Source of the DNA: Neodontobutis hainanensis
Lineage: Eukaryota; Chordata; Actinopteri; Gobiiformes; Odontobutidae
DNA: 64,000 nt
Assembly (NCBI GenBank): GCA_024349245.1
Contig: JALDNG010000048.1
Coordinates: 6,351,501-6,415,500 of the forward strand
Reading direction: 5' to 3'
Below the pieces are notes generated by a model that saw only the letters and a list, made by a program, of their open reading frames with translations, was not told the DNA's origin and did no database searches. Made by a program: the position numbers and the translations under genes. Shown one piece after another: positions 9,561-22,520 of this stretch (its first letter is position 1; each line of letters starts with the position of its first letter).

Positions 9561-10021
9561 TATGTTATACCAAGAAAAGAAAGGTTTTATCAAGTGCAAT
9601 CAAAAAAGCTAAATTGGAGTCCAACCGGCGATGAAATAAGATGAGAGTCAAATCAGAGAGCTGAGATTGTCTTTGCCGATTAAAAAAAGACTGAGCTTTT
9701 TATTGAAAAGGTAGGACATTATTACAAACCATAAATAATATATTGTAGTGTTCAGTTTTCTAATGCTTAATAACGTTAGTATGCTTGTAAAACGGGGATG
9801 CTAACCAACAGGAACGTCTCATAATAAGTTACTTGAATGGATTATATACTTTCTGACCACAAGTGTTTTAGGAGCCTTCCAAGAATTATGAGTCTGATAC
9901 ATTTGCTGTCTTGGCTTTTCAAATTTCTTTTTTGAATGTCTTTCCAATGCAGCATTCAGGAGTTTAGACTTTGTCAGGGACTCTTTTCTTTCTGACTTAC
10001 GATTGCGTGTTTGCTAATTAA
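9561..10021. other. No gene recognised
   Basis: Nothing supported. Confidence 0.55.
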
Positions 10022-10880
10022 TCAAATCAAAAACACTTTATTGTCCTCAGTGGGAAATTTGTAAAGTGCTGAGCAACTACAAAACAGCGTACTTGGACAA
10101 CAATCAGTACATACATGGGTTTTCACAAACAAGCACATTTATTCATTAGCAGCACTATAGTCCCCACTACAACGGAGATGATATTGCACCAGCTGTAAAA
10201 AAAGTAAAAATTAAAAAAATTGAAAAAAGCTACAAACCACTGAGAAATAAAAACATGAAAGTCAATTATACATAAAGCCCAACTAAATACGATAAGGTTG
10301 GGTAGCAGCCAGAGAATCGGTGAGCTCCTTGTTTAGCAATGTGATTGATGTTGAGATAAAAGAGAGCTTTAGTCGGTTTGACTTACACCTATAGGCTCTA
10401 TAGCGTCTACCTGAAGGATGCAGCTCATACTCAGTAAAGGAAACATGTGAAGGATTGCTTAAAATCCTATGGGTCAACCGGGCCTAATCATTATCATTGC
10501 CACCATCACCAAACCTCCAAGTGACCGACCCAAACCATGCAGCCATACAGTACTGTATAATGCAGTTTAAATAATCCACATTAATGCACTATTCACACCA
10601 AACAACCTGAGCCTGTGGGAGAAAGTGCAGCCTTTGAGCAAGTTTCAAACACACACTGTCCACAATTTCATTCCTTTTGAGCATACATTCAGATTTGAAG
10701 CCAAGATATTTAAAACCATGGACGTGTTCAATGACACTGTTAATGATTGGGACCAGAACATGGTCCCTGAGCTTCCTGGGATCAAATAGCATCTCTTTAG
10801 AGAAAATAAAAGTAAGAAATGTCATAATGCTGTTTGGGGGTGAGGGGTGAAATTGTTGACCAAAACAGATGGACATTTTA
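10022..10880 (-). mobile_element. Rex1-like LINE, 3' fragment
   Basis: The minus strand reads KEMLFDPRKL and then HVHGFKYLGFKSE and KLAQRLHFL, the post-catalytic region of Rex1/CR1-like reverse transcriptases. Nearer the left edge it reads LHPSGRRYRAYRCKSNR and LLNKELTD, like the C-terminus of the larger copy at 54172-55735. The left edge has the ACTTTATTG sequence of the 3' untranslated end. Stops and frame changes separate the pieces. The N-terminal half and the catalytic core are absent. Confidence 0.78.
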
Positions 10881-12228
10881 GGTACTACAGGAAAAGTGCA
10901 AGTGTTGCAGTAACTGCAAAACTGAACAAAACACTAGGATGCTTGACTGCAAACATCCGTGATGCTGTGTCCTGGAGCTCAATTCTGAAAGAACTGGCTT
11001 TATATACATTCAAGCAGTAGAGTGAGAGCATGTTCCATTTGCGACCTCAGTTCCTGTTCAGCAGTGCACAACTAAAAGGACAAAATTAATAATCAAGTGG
11101 ATTTGGTTTCTTTGGTGAGAGAATTAATGGCAAACCTAAATTAATAGACTACTGCTTTCCTCCCAAACCTGACGCGTGCAGATGAAGGCCTATTAATTAA
11201 TAGCGTCACAAAGAAACCACGATAAAAACCTTGCACTGTGGCGGGTCTCACCAGATGAAAGACATTAATACGCCTTGTAAAAAGAAAGCAATTATTGGAT
11301 GAGACCAAAGTTGTTAAACTGAAACTGTGTTTTCTTAGCCGTGGACCTCTTGCACTTTGCCGGCCATGTTGCTGTAACTCCCTCTGTCTCGTATGGGTTA
11401 GGCAGAATTTTGTAGCAACCTTTTGAAGCTTTAACAGCCGCTGTAATTGTGGCTTTGGCCAGGAAGTGCTGCCTCAGTTTAGTTTGCAAGCAATCACCAT
11501 GGAAACAGGAACAGCACACTTGTCCTCTGGATTATTTACAGACACATGATCTTCAAGATGTGAGGTCAGTTTCAAAGTCATAAATATGTAATGTGCAACC
11601 AAATACAAAAAAAAAAATTCTTTGCATCCCAGGTTTTTTGCCATTTCATTCCCATTGTATTACTTATCTACCTCACTAAGTAACAAAACAAAATTATTCT
11701 AAACAACTGTGACAATATTTTTTACTACTGCTTTATAAACATGACTATTATTACCTTACTGGCTGTTAGCATCACTATCTACATTGGCTATAGCCCTAGC
11801 TAACTTAGCTAACAATGTGGTTCAATTTGATCAAAATTCCATATTTTTTTTTTTCCTGTCGCTGAAGGAATTAGTCATAGCAAAATGACAGCTCCAGCAG
11901 ATCAATGACAAATGGCGACAGATCCTACGCATATATGACCACAGCAAGACTGCAGAAAATGGGGTCATAAACTGGGTCATAAATTCTTCTTTTATAATGT
12001 AAAAGCAGAAACAAACGACAAAGACAGACAGCCAGTGTGGACAAAAGACATGAGCTTCTGAAATAGTCATAGCATAAAACTCAATTAAAAAAGTTCTGAC
12101 ATAATTTCTACCTAGTGGAAATGTCTGTAGAAGGATTCCAGACTTATTTCACAAGGCGAAAAGGATATTACTGTGCTAAACATTGTGGTATAATCACCTT
12201 TTTATAACTGTAAGTGGCATAGCAATGT

Positions 12229-12231
<3 letters not shown>
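10881..12231. other. No gene recognised
   Basis: Mostly unique AT-rich sequence. The open frames at 11292-11519 and 11831-12070 on the minus strand have no recognised domain. Confidence 0.6.

Positions 12232-12313
<82 letters not shown>
12232..12313. repeat. (TA)n microsatellite, about 82 bp
   Basis: Uninterrupted TA dinucleotide tract. Its length is likely to vary between individuals and to be unreliable in assembly. Confidence 0.97.
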
Positions 12314-12316
<3 letters not shown>

Positions 12317-13704
12317 CAAGGGTGTGAAGTTCCCTTTGCAACATTTGTCCAAAGCTGTCTCCAAATCACAAACTTCTTCACCCTTTTTCCTGTTTGGTTT
12401 TACCTTTTAAGCATTAAGCATGTGAACACCGCTCGAGATGACAAGCAGCTGCATGTTTTTGTCCGGGTCAGAACCAAAGCCTACATTTCATAGACATGTC
12501 TCTTTGCACACTGTGACATGTATTGTATTGGATTGTCTCAATTTAAGCTGCACAATGTGAGACACAATAATAATAATAATGTAAGACTGCAAAAATCACA
12601 CCAAAGTATAGGAAATTTAGATTGGTGACATCACACTTCCTCAGTCCAATATAGTCCTACTGACACTATGATAATCTTGGACATGAACACCAAATACACA
12701 ACACATAAAAACATGAGCAATGCCTAACACAAAAAGATTAAATTGAACATAACTTTGGTGTGTTTAGTATACGCTAGACATGGGAGAAATGGACCAAAGT
12801 TTAAATAGTTTATAGATTATGTTTCTACATAATTTATTAAGACAAGAAATTTGTAATAGACAACCTCTGGCCTACTTCTGCAAAGTAATTCTGCTTGAGT
12901 AGTTCTTAATGTGAAGGCAAGTATGGGGAGTTTGCTAATATACATCGAGTGCACACTTAAGATAATTAAGAGCCTACAAGTGCTGGTGTCAGTGTTAAAG
13001 TGTTTTAAATAGAAGACTGAAACAACAAGAGAATGATAGACTAGCAGGGACTTGAATAATTGTAAGGTTAGGTTACTAACCCTCATGTAGCCAGTGCAAG
13101 TGGGTAACTCTGAGGTTGTTTTTTAAAATGACTGACCAATCTTTTGTTGTTTCTTTGTTAAAGCACACCATCATAGAGTAAGTGCGGGAGCTGAATTCTG
13201 AGTTCACAAACTGCTCTGGGCAAAGCAATTGCCTGTTTGGACCAATGGTGTGGCAGTATTGGCAGTCATGGCAGTGTTTTGGATTCAGCTACAAATAAAG
13301 AGTTTTACCATTACTAATGTGAAAAAAGAAGAAATGAAAACATTTTCTGCTCTGATTTGAAAACAATGACATTGTAATAGGCAGTGGTTCAACCGTCCAG
13401 GTACCTGCCCTTTGCAAACGCTTTCTGTGAAAGTACTAGGTTAAGTTTTCAGACAAAACAAGTTTACAACGAAGCGCTGTGGTGTCCACAGGTGAAGGTC
13501 TGAGAAAAGTAAGAGGTGAACAAGCTAGTCTTAACAGTTCACACTGCTCATTTAACTCTTAACAACAGAGAAACCAGACTAAGCCTTGTCCAGTCACAGC
13601 AACTCAGCCCTGTCCCCATTTGAACTCCGAATTGACCAAGTATTATGAATAAAACATCTTCACCTTCAAATCAACGTCCAGATACCGCTATTAAAAACCT
13701 TTTC

Positions 13705-13750
13705 TTGATTATGTCCTGGATGACTGAGAACCTCCACAAACATGTTATTG
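13705..13750 (+). repeat. Unnamed shared motif, copy A
   Basis: ATGTCCTGGATGACTGAGAA followed by CCTCCACAAACAT. Near-identical versions are at 34110-34160 and 49635-49695. Confidence 0.6.
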
Positions 13751-14014
13751 TGAACATTTTGGCAGTCCTTAAAGAAGGTCCAAAAAGCACCAGACATCTT
13801 GCCCGCAGCCAGTTCTCCAACATAATGATTGTCCTTGGAGAGGAAAAAACGTCCCAAATTACCTGAAATGAGTGGTGCTCAGCGTTGCACACGTGAAAGG
13901 ACCAAACCATCTTTCCCGTATTTAGAAATGAATTTCTGTGATGGAAAAGGGTCCCTTAATTATTTTTTCTCATGTGTCCAATTTTTGCTCGATTAAGCGT
14001 GATGAGAGTGTGAT

Positions 14015-14330
14015 TTGGAGATGAGTAATGTAATCACTGATAAAACTAGTGCAGAAGTACAGGGGCCCATATCTAATTTAAAATGCCTGTGCTTTTCCTT
14101 TGAAGTGCTGCTCGACGGACTCCGGCACCAAATGAAACACGTCCACTCTCGCTTGCTTCTATTTAGACGAGCGGGAGCAGGGAATCAGTGTTTTTGTTCC
14201 ATTCTGTTACCTCTCAAGTCGCCGATTACAATCAGAAATGTTCCCGATTTAATTAACTTTACCACTGTACTTTCTCCTCTTCATATGCTTCCCGGCAAAG
14301 ATATAACAAAAATGACATTATTCTAAAGAA
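14015..14330. promoter_or_regulatory. Candidate conserved non-coding block
   Basis: Balanced base composition, no repeat resemblance and TAAT-type cores (TCTAATTTAAAATG, GATTTAATTAACTTT). Open frames are short and without domains. Enhancer-like by appearance only. Confidence 0.25.
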
Positions 14331-14815
14331 CAAATGGATGGTAAGCATCACTGGAAACCAAGTCTAATCCGCTTTGACAATAATGAAATTTCTTTAACGA
14401 TGCTCTCAGCTCGGAGAGGCTCCTGCGGTTAAACACAAACTGTGAGACATCTGCTTCGACGCCACGTTTCTCACTCAGAACATATGGACTTTTGTTAAAC
14501 ATACAGTATCCTTATGTCAGAATTACACCCACACTATAAAGAAAGAGTTCTTCCTTCTTTCCATAAAGATAACTCCCTATACTTGTAAAACTTTTCATCC
14601 TCATTACACCCAAAGAATCAATTGTTTGTATCAATACGTATTATGTGTGAAATCTTGATGTACGTACACAGGCTTCATCCATTGTGAGGCCGCTTATATG
14701 CTCTTTTCTGGGATATACTGTAGGTAGAAATTTCTTTCACCGGTATCCAGTCTCATTTAGTCTTGTGAGCCTTACATGCAACACAGCAAATAGCGACTGG
14801 CCTCTTGTGTGACAT

Positions 14816-14850
14816 ACACTACCAGTCAAAAGTTTGGACACATGGTTGGC
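14816..14850 (+). mobile_element. Terminal fragment of a Tc1-like element
   Basis: TACACTACCAGTCAAAAGTT followed by TGGACACA is a terminal inverted repeat sequence known from a widespread fish Tc1-like family. No opposite terminus or transposase is found nearby. Confidence 0.6.
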
Positions 14851-15499
14851 CAAATAAATAATAAACCACCACTCAAGAGAAAAAAAAAAAAAAGACTCTG
14901 TGAATTTGTGTTGTGGCTAAATTGTGTTATGGTAATTTCAGACAACAAAATGGTGGCACTAACATGTAAATTAAACAAACAACACAAACTAAACAATACA
15001 ATATATATTAAATGTATACTTAACATGGAAGAGAATGCTCCACAGTCCATGCATAGCTGAACACTAGTGGGGCGTCTTGTTTTTATGCATTTGCACATAC
15101 ATCTACATCTATACATCTACACATCAACTCATTTGTTACTACCTCCCGTTGTGGCATAGACAGTATCCCTTCATAAGTCTCATGGTGCCATTGCATCTGG
15201 CAGTACAAGTGTACTGTATGTACAGTACAAATATCCAGCAACAAAAAAAGTGAGCATAAAATGGACTTAAGTGTTAGCTCGGTGATTAAATGGTAATATG
15301 GTGTACACTGCTTAATCACGTGGGATAGGCTCAAACCTTTATGACCCATAACAAGATACATCCTAGAAAAGTATTGAATATATTCTGGTATAACCCATTA
15401 GTATTCTTAAGTGGTAAGGTTACTTTCAGTATTTTATAGACATCCATTTTGGACAAAACATGGAAGAGCAAGAGAAAGATATCACTATTTGATTACATC
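14851..15499. other. No gene recognised
   Basis: AT-rich sequence with no coding or repeat resemblance apart from an A-tract at 14880-14893. Confidence 0.55.
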
Positions 15500-15524
15500 T
15501 TTTTTTTTTTTTTTTTTTTTTTTT
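15500..15524. repeat. T-tract, 25 bp
   Basis: Uninterrupted thymines. No retroposon body was recognised on either side. Confidence 0.9.
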
Positions 15525-18500
15525 ACGTGCATAAAAGGGATTTAAATAACAGCTCTTTTCTGATTTTTTTGATTTTTTCTGTTCTATTGTCATGTTGGTA
15601 TTCACACTCAGGCACCAGCTCAGTGCTCAGTCAGAGTTATTCCCGGAGTCTGTTGGTGAAAGTCCGCACTAACACACACTGGGACCAGAGACATATATCA
15701 TTGTGCCTTCCTGACGATGAACTGTGAACAGATCCGAGGGCACAGTTCGAAGACAGGGTCAAGGGGAGGAGAGGTCGACGATGGGACACAGATGAGCCAT
15801 GGATAGAGAGATTTCAGAGAGAGGAGAGGACAGGCAGTAAGATGGATGGCAGGTCAAATTTTGTTCGTTAATCACCAGCCCTTCAGTGGTTGCGCACTGC
15901 AGTCAAGTTTTTAATGTGATTCCAGCAATGTCAGGACTGTCCAGGAAACAGAATCCAGGAGACTACTGTTTGTGAATGGTGTTCTTCTTGTGCTTAGTTA
16001 CATGCTTGTTCTTATGCTTGGTTTTCATGCTAAATTTCTAGCCTGGTATACTTGGTATATTGTTTTTTCAAAAGGAAGACAGTCTGGTTCTTTTCTCACA
16101 GCAATTCCCATCCTCGGTGATTTTGCGGACGACCAATCACAAGTCATCATAGGTTAACATTCCTCTTGTAAACCCCGCACTTGAAATTAAACGCAAACAA
16201 CAGGGTACCAGACTAACGTCTTTGTATAGAATAGGAAAAGAGTTAGTTGTGCCTGGCCAGGCTAGTTAAATTAGTATAATTTCTGAAAAAAATAATCATG
16301 TCGAACCACTTCTTTACCTCTGCATTGTGCACCACAGTCCTTGGTCAATCATATCAACCATTTATATCCCATATTAGTAGTGGCCATCTTTTTCCCACTA
16401 TTTGTACTGACAGTTCACAGTTTTCAAGGATTCAAGAACTCTATAGGATATTCTCACCATATTGCAAGTGTTTTGTTAAAACAGTTGTACAAATAGACAA
16501 ATAGGCTACATCTGTTAAACTGTGTAAAGATGAAATAATGAAGTGCAGCACTACTCTGGTCCTGCTCCTCATTTGGAGTGGGCAGGACCTGATGATCTGA
16601 TGTCCCTTACGCCCTATAACTACCTTGCATTGTGTGTGAGAGGTTGGGGGTCGAGATGAGACTGCATCTGTGTCCCTCAGAATCCCCAGAGACTCTGTTA
16701 CAAGACAGAGGCAAACAGACTTCACTGTCGGATTGAGACCTGTTCATGGAGTTGGATGACTGGGCTTTAAAAAAGGCAGTGGAAAAGGCAAAATTCCACC
16801 GCGTCACATAAGTGCTGCCAGTTTGGCCACATCTACTACAGATGTCAGAAACGTTTACATAATCATTATATTTCTTGACATACACATATTGTTCAACAAA
16901 TGTAGCCATATTAAACTGTTAAGCATGTAATCATACCACACACTTGTAGTTAAATTGTGAAAGAAGAACATGGCTACATAATTTTGTGTAACTTTTCAAT
17001 GCTTTATTGTGCAGTTGACCAGGTTAGAATAAGACCGACTTCCCTCTAACCTTCCATGTTGAGCTGCCTCTGAATTTAAACTAGACCCCTCCTCACAAAG
17101 CAGTATACAACTTCAACTGTACTTATCTTTTTTGTTTATTCTCTCTGATAATGTCCCCCATTGTGACCCGGAGAGTTTGGAGAGAACTAAGCAACTGAAC
17201 ATATTTGAAAAAATAAAATGAATTGTTCTTTGTCTGCTGTGTTACAATTATAACAAAGTCTGCTCAAAATGTACAGATTTAAAGATTTCACATCATGACA
17301 AGTTGGCCCTCATAAGTTGCCAACATTAGCCTCTGAGCTCATGTAATAGTCTTCTATAGTCTTCATAGTGCTCCCTTCATTTAGAAAAGCTCCTTTCATC
17401 TGTAATTCACACCTTCCAACTTTATTGTAGGGGACATGTTTATGTACAGTCTACTGTTTAAACTAGACCCTCAGTGGCTCCTCAGCATCTCTCCAGCTGC
17501 TTGTTTAAAAAATACCTGGAGTCAGCAAAAGTAACAAACTATAAAAGCCAAGCTCCGGGGCCACTCAAACACTGAAGGACTCAAGCGGGAGCAGTGACCA
17601 ATGCTGACATTATCAAAAAAATAAAAACTTTGAGGTTAGAAAAAGTAAAGCAAAAATAGACAGCATTTTGGCAATAAAAACTGTAACCTTTAAGCATGAT
17701 GCAAACACTCCTGTCCAGTGTTTTTAAGTTGACATGTATTTATTACTTATACTTTTTACATGCACTTGTTCTCAAATTATCAAGAACTGCAGTCACGCAA
17801 ACATCATATCGAGTCTTAGTGAATGATGAATATGAGCACCATAACAGCAGTGCATTTGAAAACCAAAGTAAAATCCATATGCATTGTCTCAGATGGTGTC
17901 AGTGTGAACGGCTCATATAAAAATGCCTTCATCCGTTTTATGATGCCAACCCGTCTGGAACCAAATGTAAGTTTCTGGGGGAACATGAGCTCATCTGTGA
18001 CATTATGTGGTTAAAATGGCGGCATATGTGAGACAAATGGTGATTTATTGGACATTATGAAACATGTTTCAATGGGGCATGATCATTTCTGGAGATAAAG
18101 AGTGTTTCTAAATTGCCAGGTTCCTTCCCTCGGAGGCGGTTTCTTCAGGTCAGGTCAGGCCAAGGCTTGAGTCCTGGCGTAAGTACATGAACATTTTTGG
18201 TTCAAGTGGTCAGGTTGCATCATTAAAAGCCCGCACTCATTTTTTTTCCCTTTACAGTTCCAGCAAATCTAAACAATACTCTTAGAGGGAGACCCAACCA
18301 TCTTCTTGCGACAGAGGCAAATAAAATAAATAAATAAACTAGCAGCGATCAGACCCTGGCCTTAGGTTGGTGGCTTTCTGCCTTCACCAGTTGGAATTGC
18401 AGTGAGACCGAAGGTTGCTGCAGTGAATGTCTTTAAAAAAACCTTCCTTTCACAGAATTTTCCCTTTTGTTCTCCTTATTTAGTAAACAATGTGATCCAG

Positions 18501-18971
18501 AAAAACTTTTTTAGCTCTTTGGATCTTATGGACACTGCAGTCATAGTTTTTCAAATTACCAATTTTAAAAAACACAAAACAGCAGTCGCTAATAAATGCT
18601 AACTTTGTTGGTGTGAAAAAAGTAAATTTGTAGTTTTCTGTTTGAATATGTCTGTTTACCAAGTTTTGAAAAAAAATAAAAATAAACAAATCAAGTTTTA
18701 TTTTTTATTTCTTTTACTTAAGTAGGGATTATCTATTGTCCAAAAACATGGACAGCAAAGTGGACCTATACTGACCCGACCCACACCGTACTGCTCCAGT
18801 GGAAACAAGAATATAGAAAGAGGTCTCCAGTTGGATGAGGTCCTCAGTTTGAAAACAAGGACTACAGATAAAACAGAGAAAGTGTCTCTTCCAGCACTGG
18901 ATACGAGAAACAGTGTAAAAAAAAAAATACATTAAATTTATATTTTTTATATATATATTAAATATGAATAA
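15525..18971. other. No gene recognised
   Basis: Unique-looking sequence. A short open stretch at 15613-15726 begins after a CAG and is weakly exon-like, but it lacks a donor and any known domain. Two short matches (TTTAAACTAGACCC near 17079 and 17457) are too short to call. Confidence 0.55.
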
Positions 18972-19095
18972 AAGGGTGAAAAGTGAAATGCGGCTCAATT
19001 CCGACAATGCATTTACGCAATGTTTAGGAAAACAGATAATTGCAGGATCACATTGGGCTGACACTGAACTCAGAGCTAAAAGCTTAAGGTAAGGT
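18972..19095. repeat. Unnamed interspersed repeat, copy 2
   Basis: Imperfect match to 9135-9251. The 15-mer AATTGCAGGATCACA is exact at 19038-19052, and both copies continue to an AAGCTTAA word. Confidence 0.5.
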
Positions 19096-19185
19096 CTAAA
19101 ATTCAGTTTGTGATGTATTAGTATTTTGCAGTGTGCTATGCTGTTTTGAAGGTTGGGGTTTAGAGCGTGACGGTAAAAAAATGTT

Positions 19186-19201
19186 GGTAATGCAGCTTTT
19201 A
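19186..19201 (-). repeat. Possible terminal repeat TAAAAGCTGCATTACC
   Basis: Inverse match to TTAAAGCTGCATTACC at 23235-23250. It resembles the terminus AGGTGCATTACGG of the small elements at 9256 and 36849. Confidence 0.3.
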
Positions 19202-19472
19202 TGTTCTCTGTTCATACTGAAACTTAAAACATACCAAACTACAAACAAACAACAGTTCAGCAGATCCGTGTGAACGCATACTCTTTTACAAACACCACAG
19301 GGTGACTATTGCCCTTTCATACTGACACGTACTGTACATTAACAATGTTATTCAGAACACATGCTGTCTACACCAGTCAAAGAGAACATGTTTACGTGAG
19401 TACATTTGGCTATAGGTTCAAACAATAAAAGGAAAAAGTTCGGTCCACAAATCCGACCACATTTATTGATTT

Positions 19473-19886
19473 CATTCATTCATTCATTCATTCATTCATT
19501 CATTTTCTACCGCTTTGTCCCATTAGGGGTCGCGGGTGACTGGAGCCTATCCCAGCAGCTTTGGGCCTGAGGCGGGGTACACCCTGGACAGTGGCCAGTT
19601 AGTCGCAGGGCTGACATTTAGAGACAGACAATGACAAACAATCATTCTCTCTCACTTTCATTCACTAGGGACACTTTAGAGTTTCCAATTAACCTATACA
19701 TGCATGTCTTTGGACGGTGGGAGGAAGCCGGAGTACCCGGAGAGAACCCACGGTAACACGTGGAGGACATACAGATTCCTCACAGAAAGACCGGAGACGG
19801 CCGAGAATATTTGAGTCGGCCAGGTTTTGAACTCACGACCTTCTTGCTGTGAGGCAGGAGTGCTAACCACTCTGCCACGTGCACCC
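19473..19886 (-). mobile_element. tRNA-derived SINE, family A, full length with 14-bp target duplication
   Basis: On the minus strand the head GTGGCAGAGTGGTTAGCACT (A-box region) and GTCGTGAGTTCAAAACC (B-box region) are tRNA-like. The body contains the recurrent TACTCCGGCTTCCTCCCACC and GCTGGGATAGGCTCCAG phrases. The tail is AAGCGGTAGAAAATG followed by (AATG)n. The exact 14-bp duplication ACATTTATTGATTT lies at 19459-19472 and 19887-19900. The element depends on LINE machinery for copying. Perfect duplication suggests this is one of the younger insertions here. Confidence 0.93.
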
Positions 19887-19900
19887 ACATTTATTGATTT

Positions 19901-20934
19901 GTACTTTCAAACTAACTCTGAGCTGTAATGTTGAGTTCACTTTTATCCTGGGTCACACTTTCCAAACAGGTCTTTTTCAGGCATTCTTTTGAACTCCAAA
20001 ACACTGATTTGCAATGACGGTTTCAAATCCCATAATGAGCTCTGTGGTTGGCGTCTCCGGTATAAAGGCTGTACAGTACGCAGACTTGAAGTGGGCTGTC
20101 AGAGCTGATTCATTGTCTACTGTATGGTGGATCACCGCGGCCTGGAAATAATTCATCAGAGCGCCCAAACAGCTGTGATGTGAGAAGTCTATGTGCTCTC
20201 TAAGTGCTTCTCTCCTTTTGTCTGCACGCCTCGGCTCTGGACGGATCACTCGGGCGCTGCAGATAGGAGAGACTTGGCACATAAAAGGTCAAGCTTCTCT
20301 CAAGAGCTGTTCAAGGGTGAATTGGCTTGCCATAGGTATAGGTGGTTCAGAAATGTGAATATGCATGTACTGTATAGCGTGAGATGTGTGAGAGAGGCGT
20401 GTGAGTGCACGTGGTTGTTACGAGTCTCCTCCGTGAGTGCCCTGAAGATTGGCCCAGACTTCACTGTCATTTCTCATCCTAATGGTCCCTGCCACATCCC
20501 GCTGCCAACACGCGGTTGGCGAACAACCAAGAGCCAGGAGGAGAAAAGAAAACTCAACAGACGCTCAATCTGTCTCGCTCTTGCTCGCGCCGAACAAAAG
20601 TCACACTATGCGTTAGAGACAATGAAATGACTGCTGTTTTACTACAACCGTCTATTATTCATTCAGCTATAGGGTAAGAATAACAATATGTTATATTATA
20701 CTGTAGCTGCTACATTCCTACATCAAAAAAGAAATGTAAGGCTCTGTCTTATTAAAATAAAGGTAAAATAAAATGACAATAGTGAAAGCAAGTTTAATTA
20801 AAAAACAAAAAAATTGTTATGTTTTATAATATAATATCTTGTCCCTGTCAAAGGTAATTGATTTGGTTCGAACCAAAGGTGTGACAGTACTGGCAGGTAC
20901 TTTTATTCAGATTATACAGATTCTTTTATTTTCT
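19901..20934. other. No gene recognised
   Basis: Includes a GC-richer stretch at 20180-20600 with an open forward frame of 145 codons but no recognised domain or splice pattern. I treat that frame as chance. Confidence 0.5.
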
Positions 20935-21310
20935 TCTGCTTGGTCTAATTAGGAGCTAAGTTGCTGGGTGACTGGAACCTTACCAAGCAGCTTTGGGCCT
21001 GAGGCGGGGTACACCTTGGACAGTGGCTGTTAGTTGCAGGGTTAACATTTAGAGACAGACAGTGACAGACAATCATTCACTCTCACATTCATTCACTAGG
21101 GACACTTTAGAGTTGCCAATTAACCTGTACATGCATGTCTTTGAACGGTGGGAGGAAGCTGGAGTACCCGGAGAGAACCCTCAGTAACACGTGGAGGACA
21201 TGCAGAGTCCTCACAGAAAGACCGGAGTTGGTCGAAGATGTTTGAGTTGCCTGAGTTTAGAACTCACAACCTACTTGCTGCAAAGCAGGAGCGCCACCAT
21301 ACACCACCGG
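20935..21310 (-). mobile_element. tRNA-derived SINE, family A, older copy
   Basis: Same body as the copy at 19473 (TTTGGGCCTGAGGCGGGGTA, ACATGCATGTCTTTG, TACCCGGAGAGAACCC) but with more substitutions. It has lost the (CATT)n tail and has a degraded tRNA-like head. No target duplication was found. Confidence 0.85.
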
Positions 21311-21999
21311 TGTAAGATTTAGCCACAAATAAGTTGTGGCTGTTACTTTGAAAACAACATAGCATTGTTCTTTGATTTGCAGTAAAATGAGCCTACAGGC
21401 AGCTACACTATTAACTACTATTTACACTATTAACTTGTTGGTATGGTGAACTCAGTCTTTTTCTTTGTGACAACACTTATTGGGTTATTTGTGAAAGTCC
21501 TAAAAATAGCATTACACAGAAGAAATACTGCTCTAAAAACTAAAAGGATTTGTAAAAGTTAGTATTATATAGTCTGTAGCAGCTCAGTCAATGGTCACAT
21601 CCCTCATAGTTTCCCTTACAGCTGCATTTCTTTATCTCCTGTTGGCACCCGATACAAATATGTCTGATGTGTAAACACACATTACATACAAGTGGAATTA
21701 ATATATCACTCAATTTGTACAAAAAGAGAAACTCCTTAAAAGGAGAGACGCATCTGTCCAATCAGATTAAAGTCTGCTCCATGAACTCACTAAACAACTT
21801 TATAAGCTCCAAGATGTGACATTTGACATACTGGGATACAATAATATCGTTTTATGTAACATCAGGAGGACTCACTTCATCACATAATAAAGCATAATGT
21901 TTTATAACTCCAGCTGTTGACTTTGCACTAGGCTTGGGTTGTTCCAATATGTCAGAACCTGATGTGAGTCTCCCAATTATCACTATGCTCTCCTCCGCT
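21311..21999. other. No gene recognised
   Basis: Nothing supported. Confidence 0.55.
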
Positions 22000-22520
22000 C
22001 TTTAATCTCCGGCTTTAAGACAACTCAATTAATTCCGTGCACCCTCCTCACTTCTGTGCATTTTGGGCTTGTTCTTTGGCAAATTTGGTGGCGGCAACTG
22101 TCAGCGAGAGATAAAACTGCATGTTTGAAAAAATGTAAAGGATTTAATTAGCTGCAGTCGTGTTCTGTGACATAAACAGAGACTTGGAGGACTCAAATGT
22201 CACGTTGTTTTTGGTTACAGAGAACAGAGGAGAAGAAAAAAAAAAGGCATTCTCAGCAGGTTGTCTCATCACCGATACAGCTGTCTTACTGCAAATGGAT
22301 GGATGGATGCGACAGCGTTGTTTCCGAGGCCTGTTTTGTATTTTCCTCTCGTGCTTTCATGCTTCACACTTGGCGTGCAGTGAATTGTCTTTGCCCTGTG
22401 ATTCCTGACTTCTGAAATGAGTTTTGGCAACGACAATGAAACTGTGACATCTTAGTGAGGAGATATGAGATCCTCTTTTTTGCAGCGCCTCCCAATGATT
22501 TCAGCTCGGGGCTGTTGCTG
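22000..22520. promoter_or_regulatory. Candidate conserved non-coding block
   Basis: Contains CTCAATTAATTCC, AATTTGGTGGCGGCAACTGT and GGATTTAATTAGCTGCAG in a region free of repeats. Overlapping short open frames are not convincing. Enhancer-like by appearance only. Confidence 0.27.

Larger units (their letters stand above)
12314..14815. other. No gene recognised; contains one shared motif and one candidate conserved block
   Basis: No coding sequence supported. Holds the three-locus motif at 13705-13750 and a possible conserved block at 14015-14330. Confidence 0.6.

Noticed and set aside
12232..12313. TA tract as a replication origin or matrix attachment site
   Set aside because: Only a simple microsatellite is visible. 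No further signals.
15613..15726. Exon-like open stretch after a CAG
   Set aside because: No donor at a sensible place, no domain, preceded by a T-tract that makes a false acceptor likely.
19473..19505. (CATT)n as an independent microsatellite
   Set aside because: It is the tail of the family A SINE.
20193..20630. 145-codon plus-strand frame
   Set aside because: Lies in a GC-richer patch where stops are rare. No domain or splice edges.
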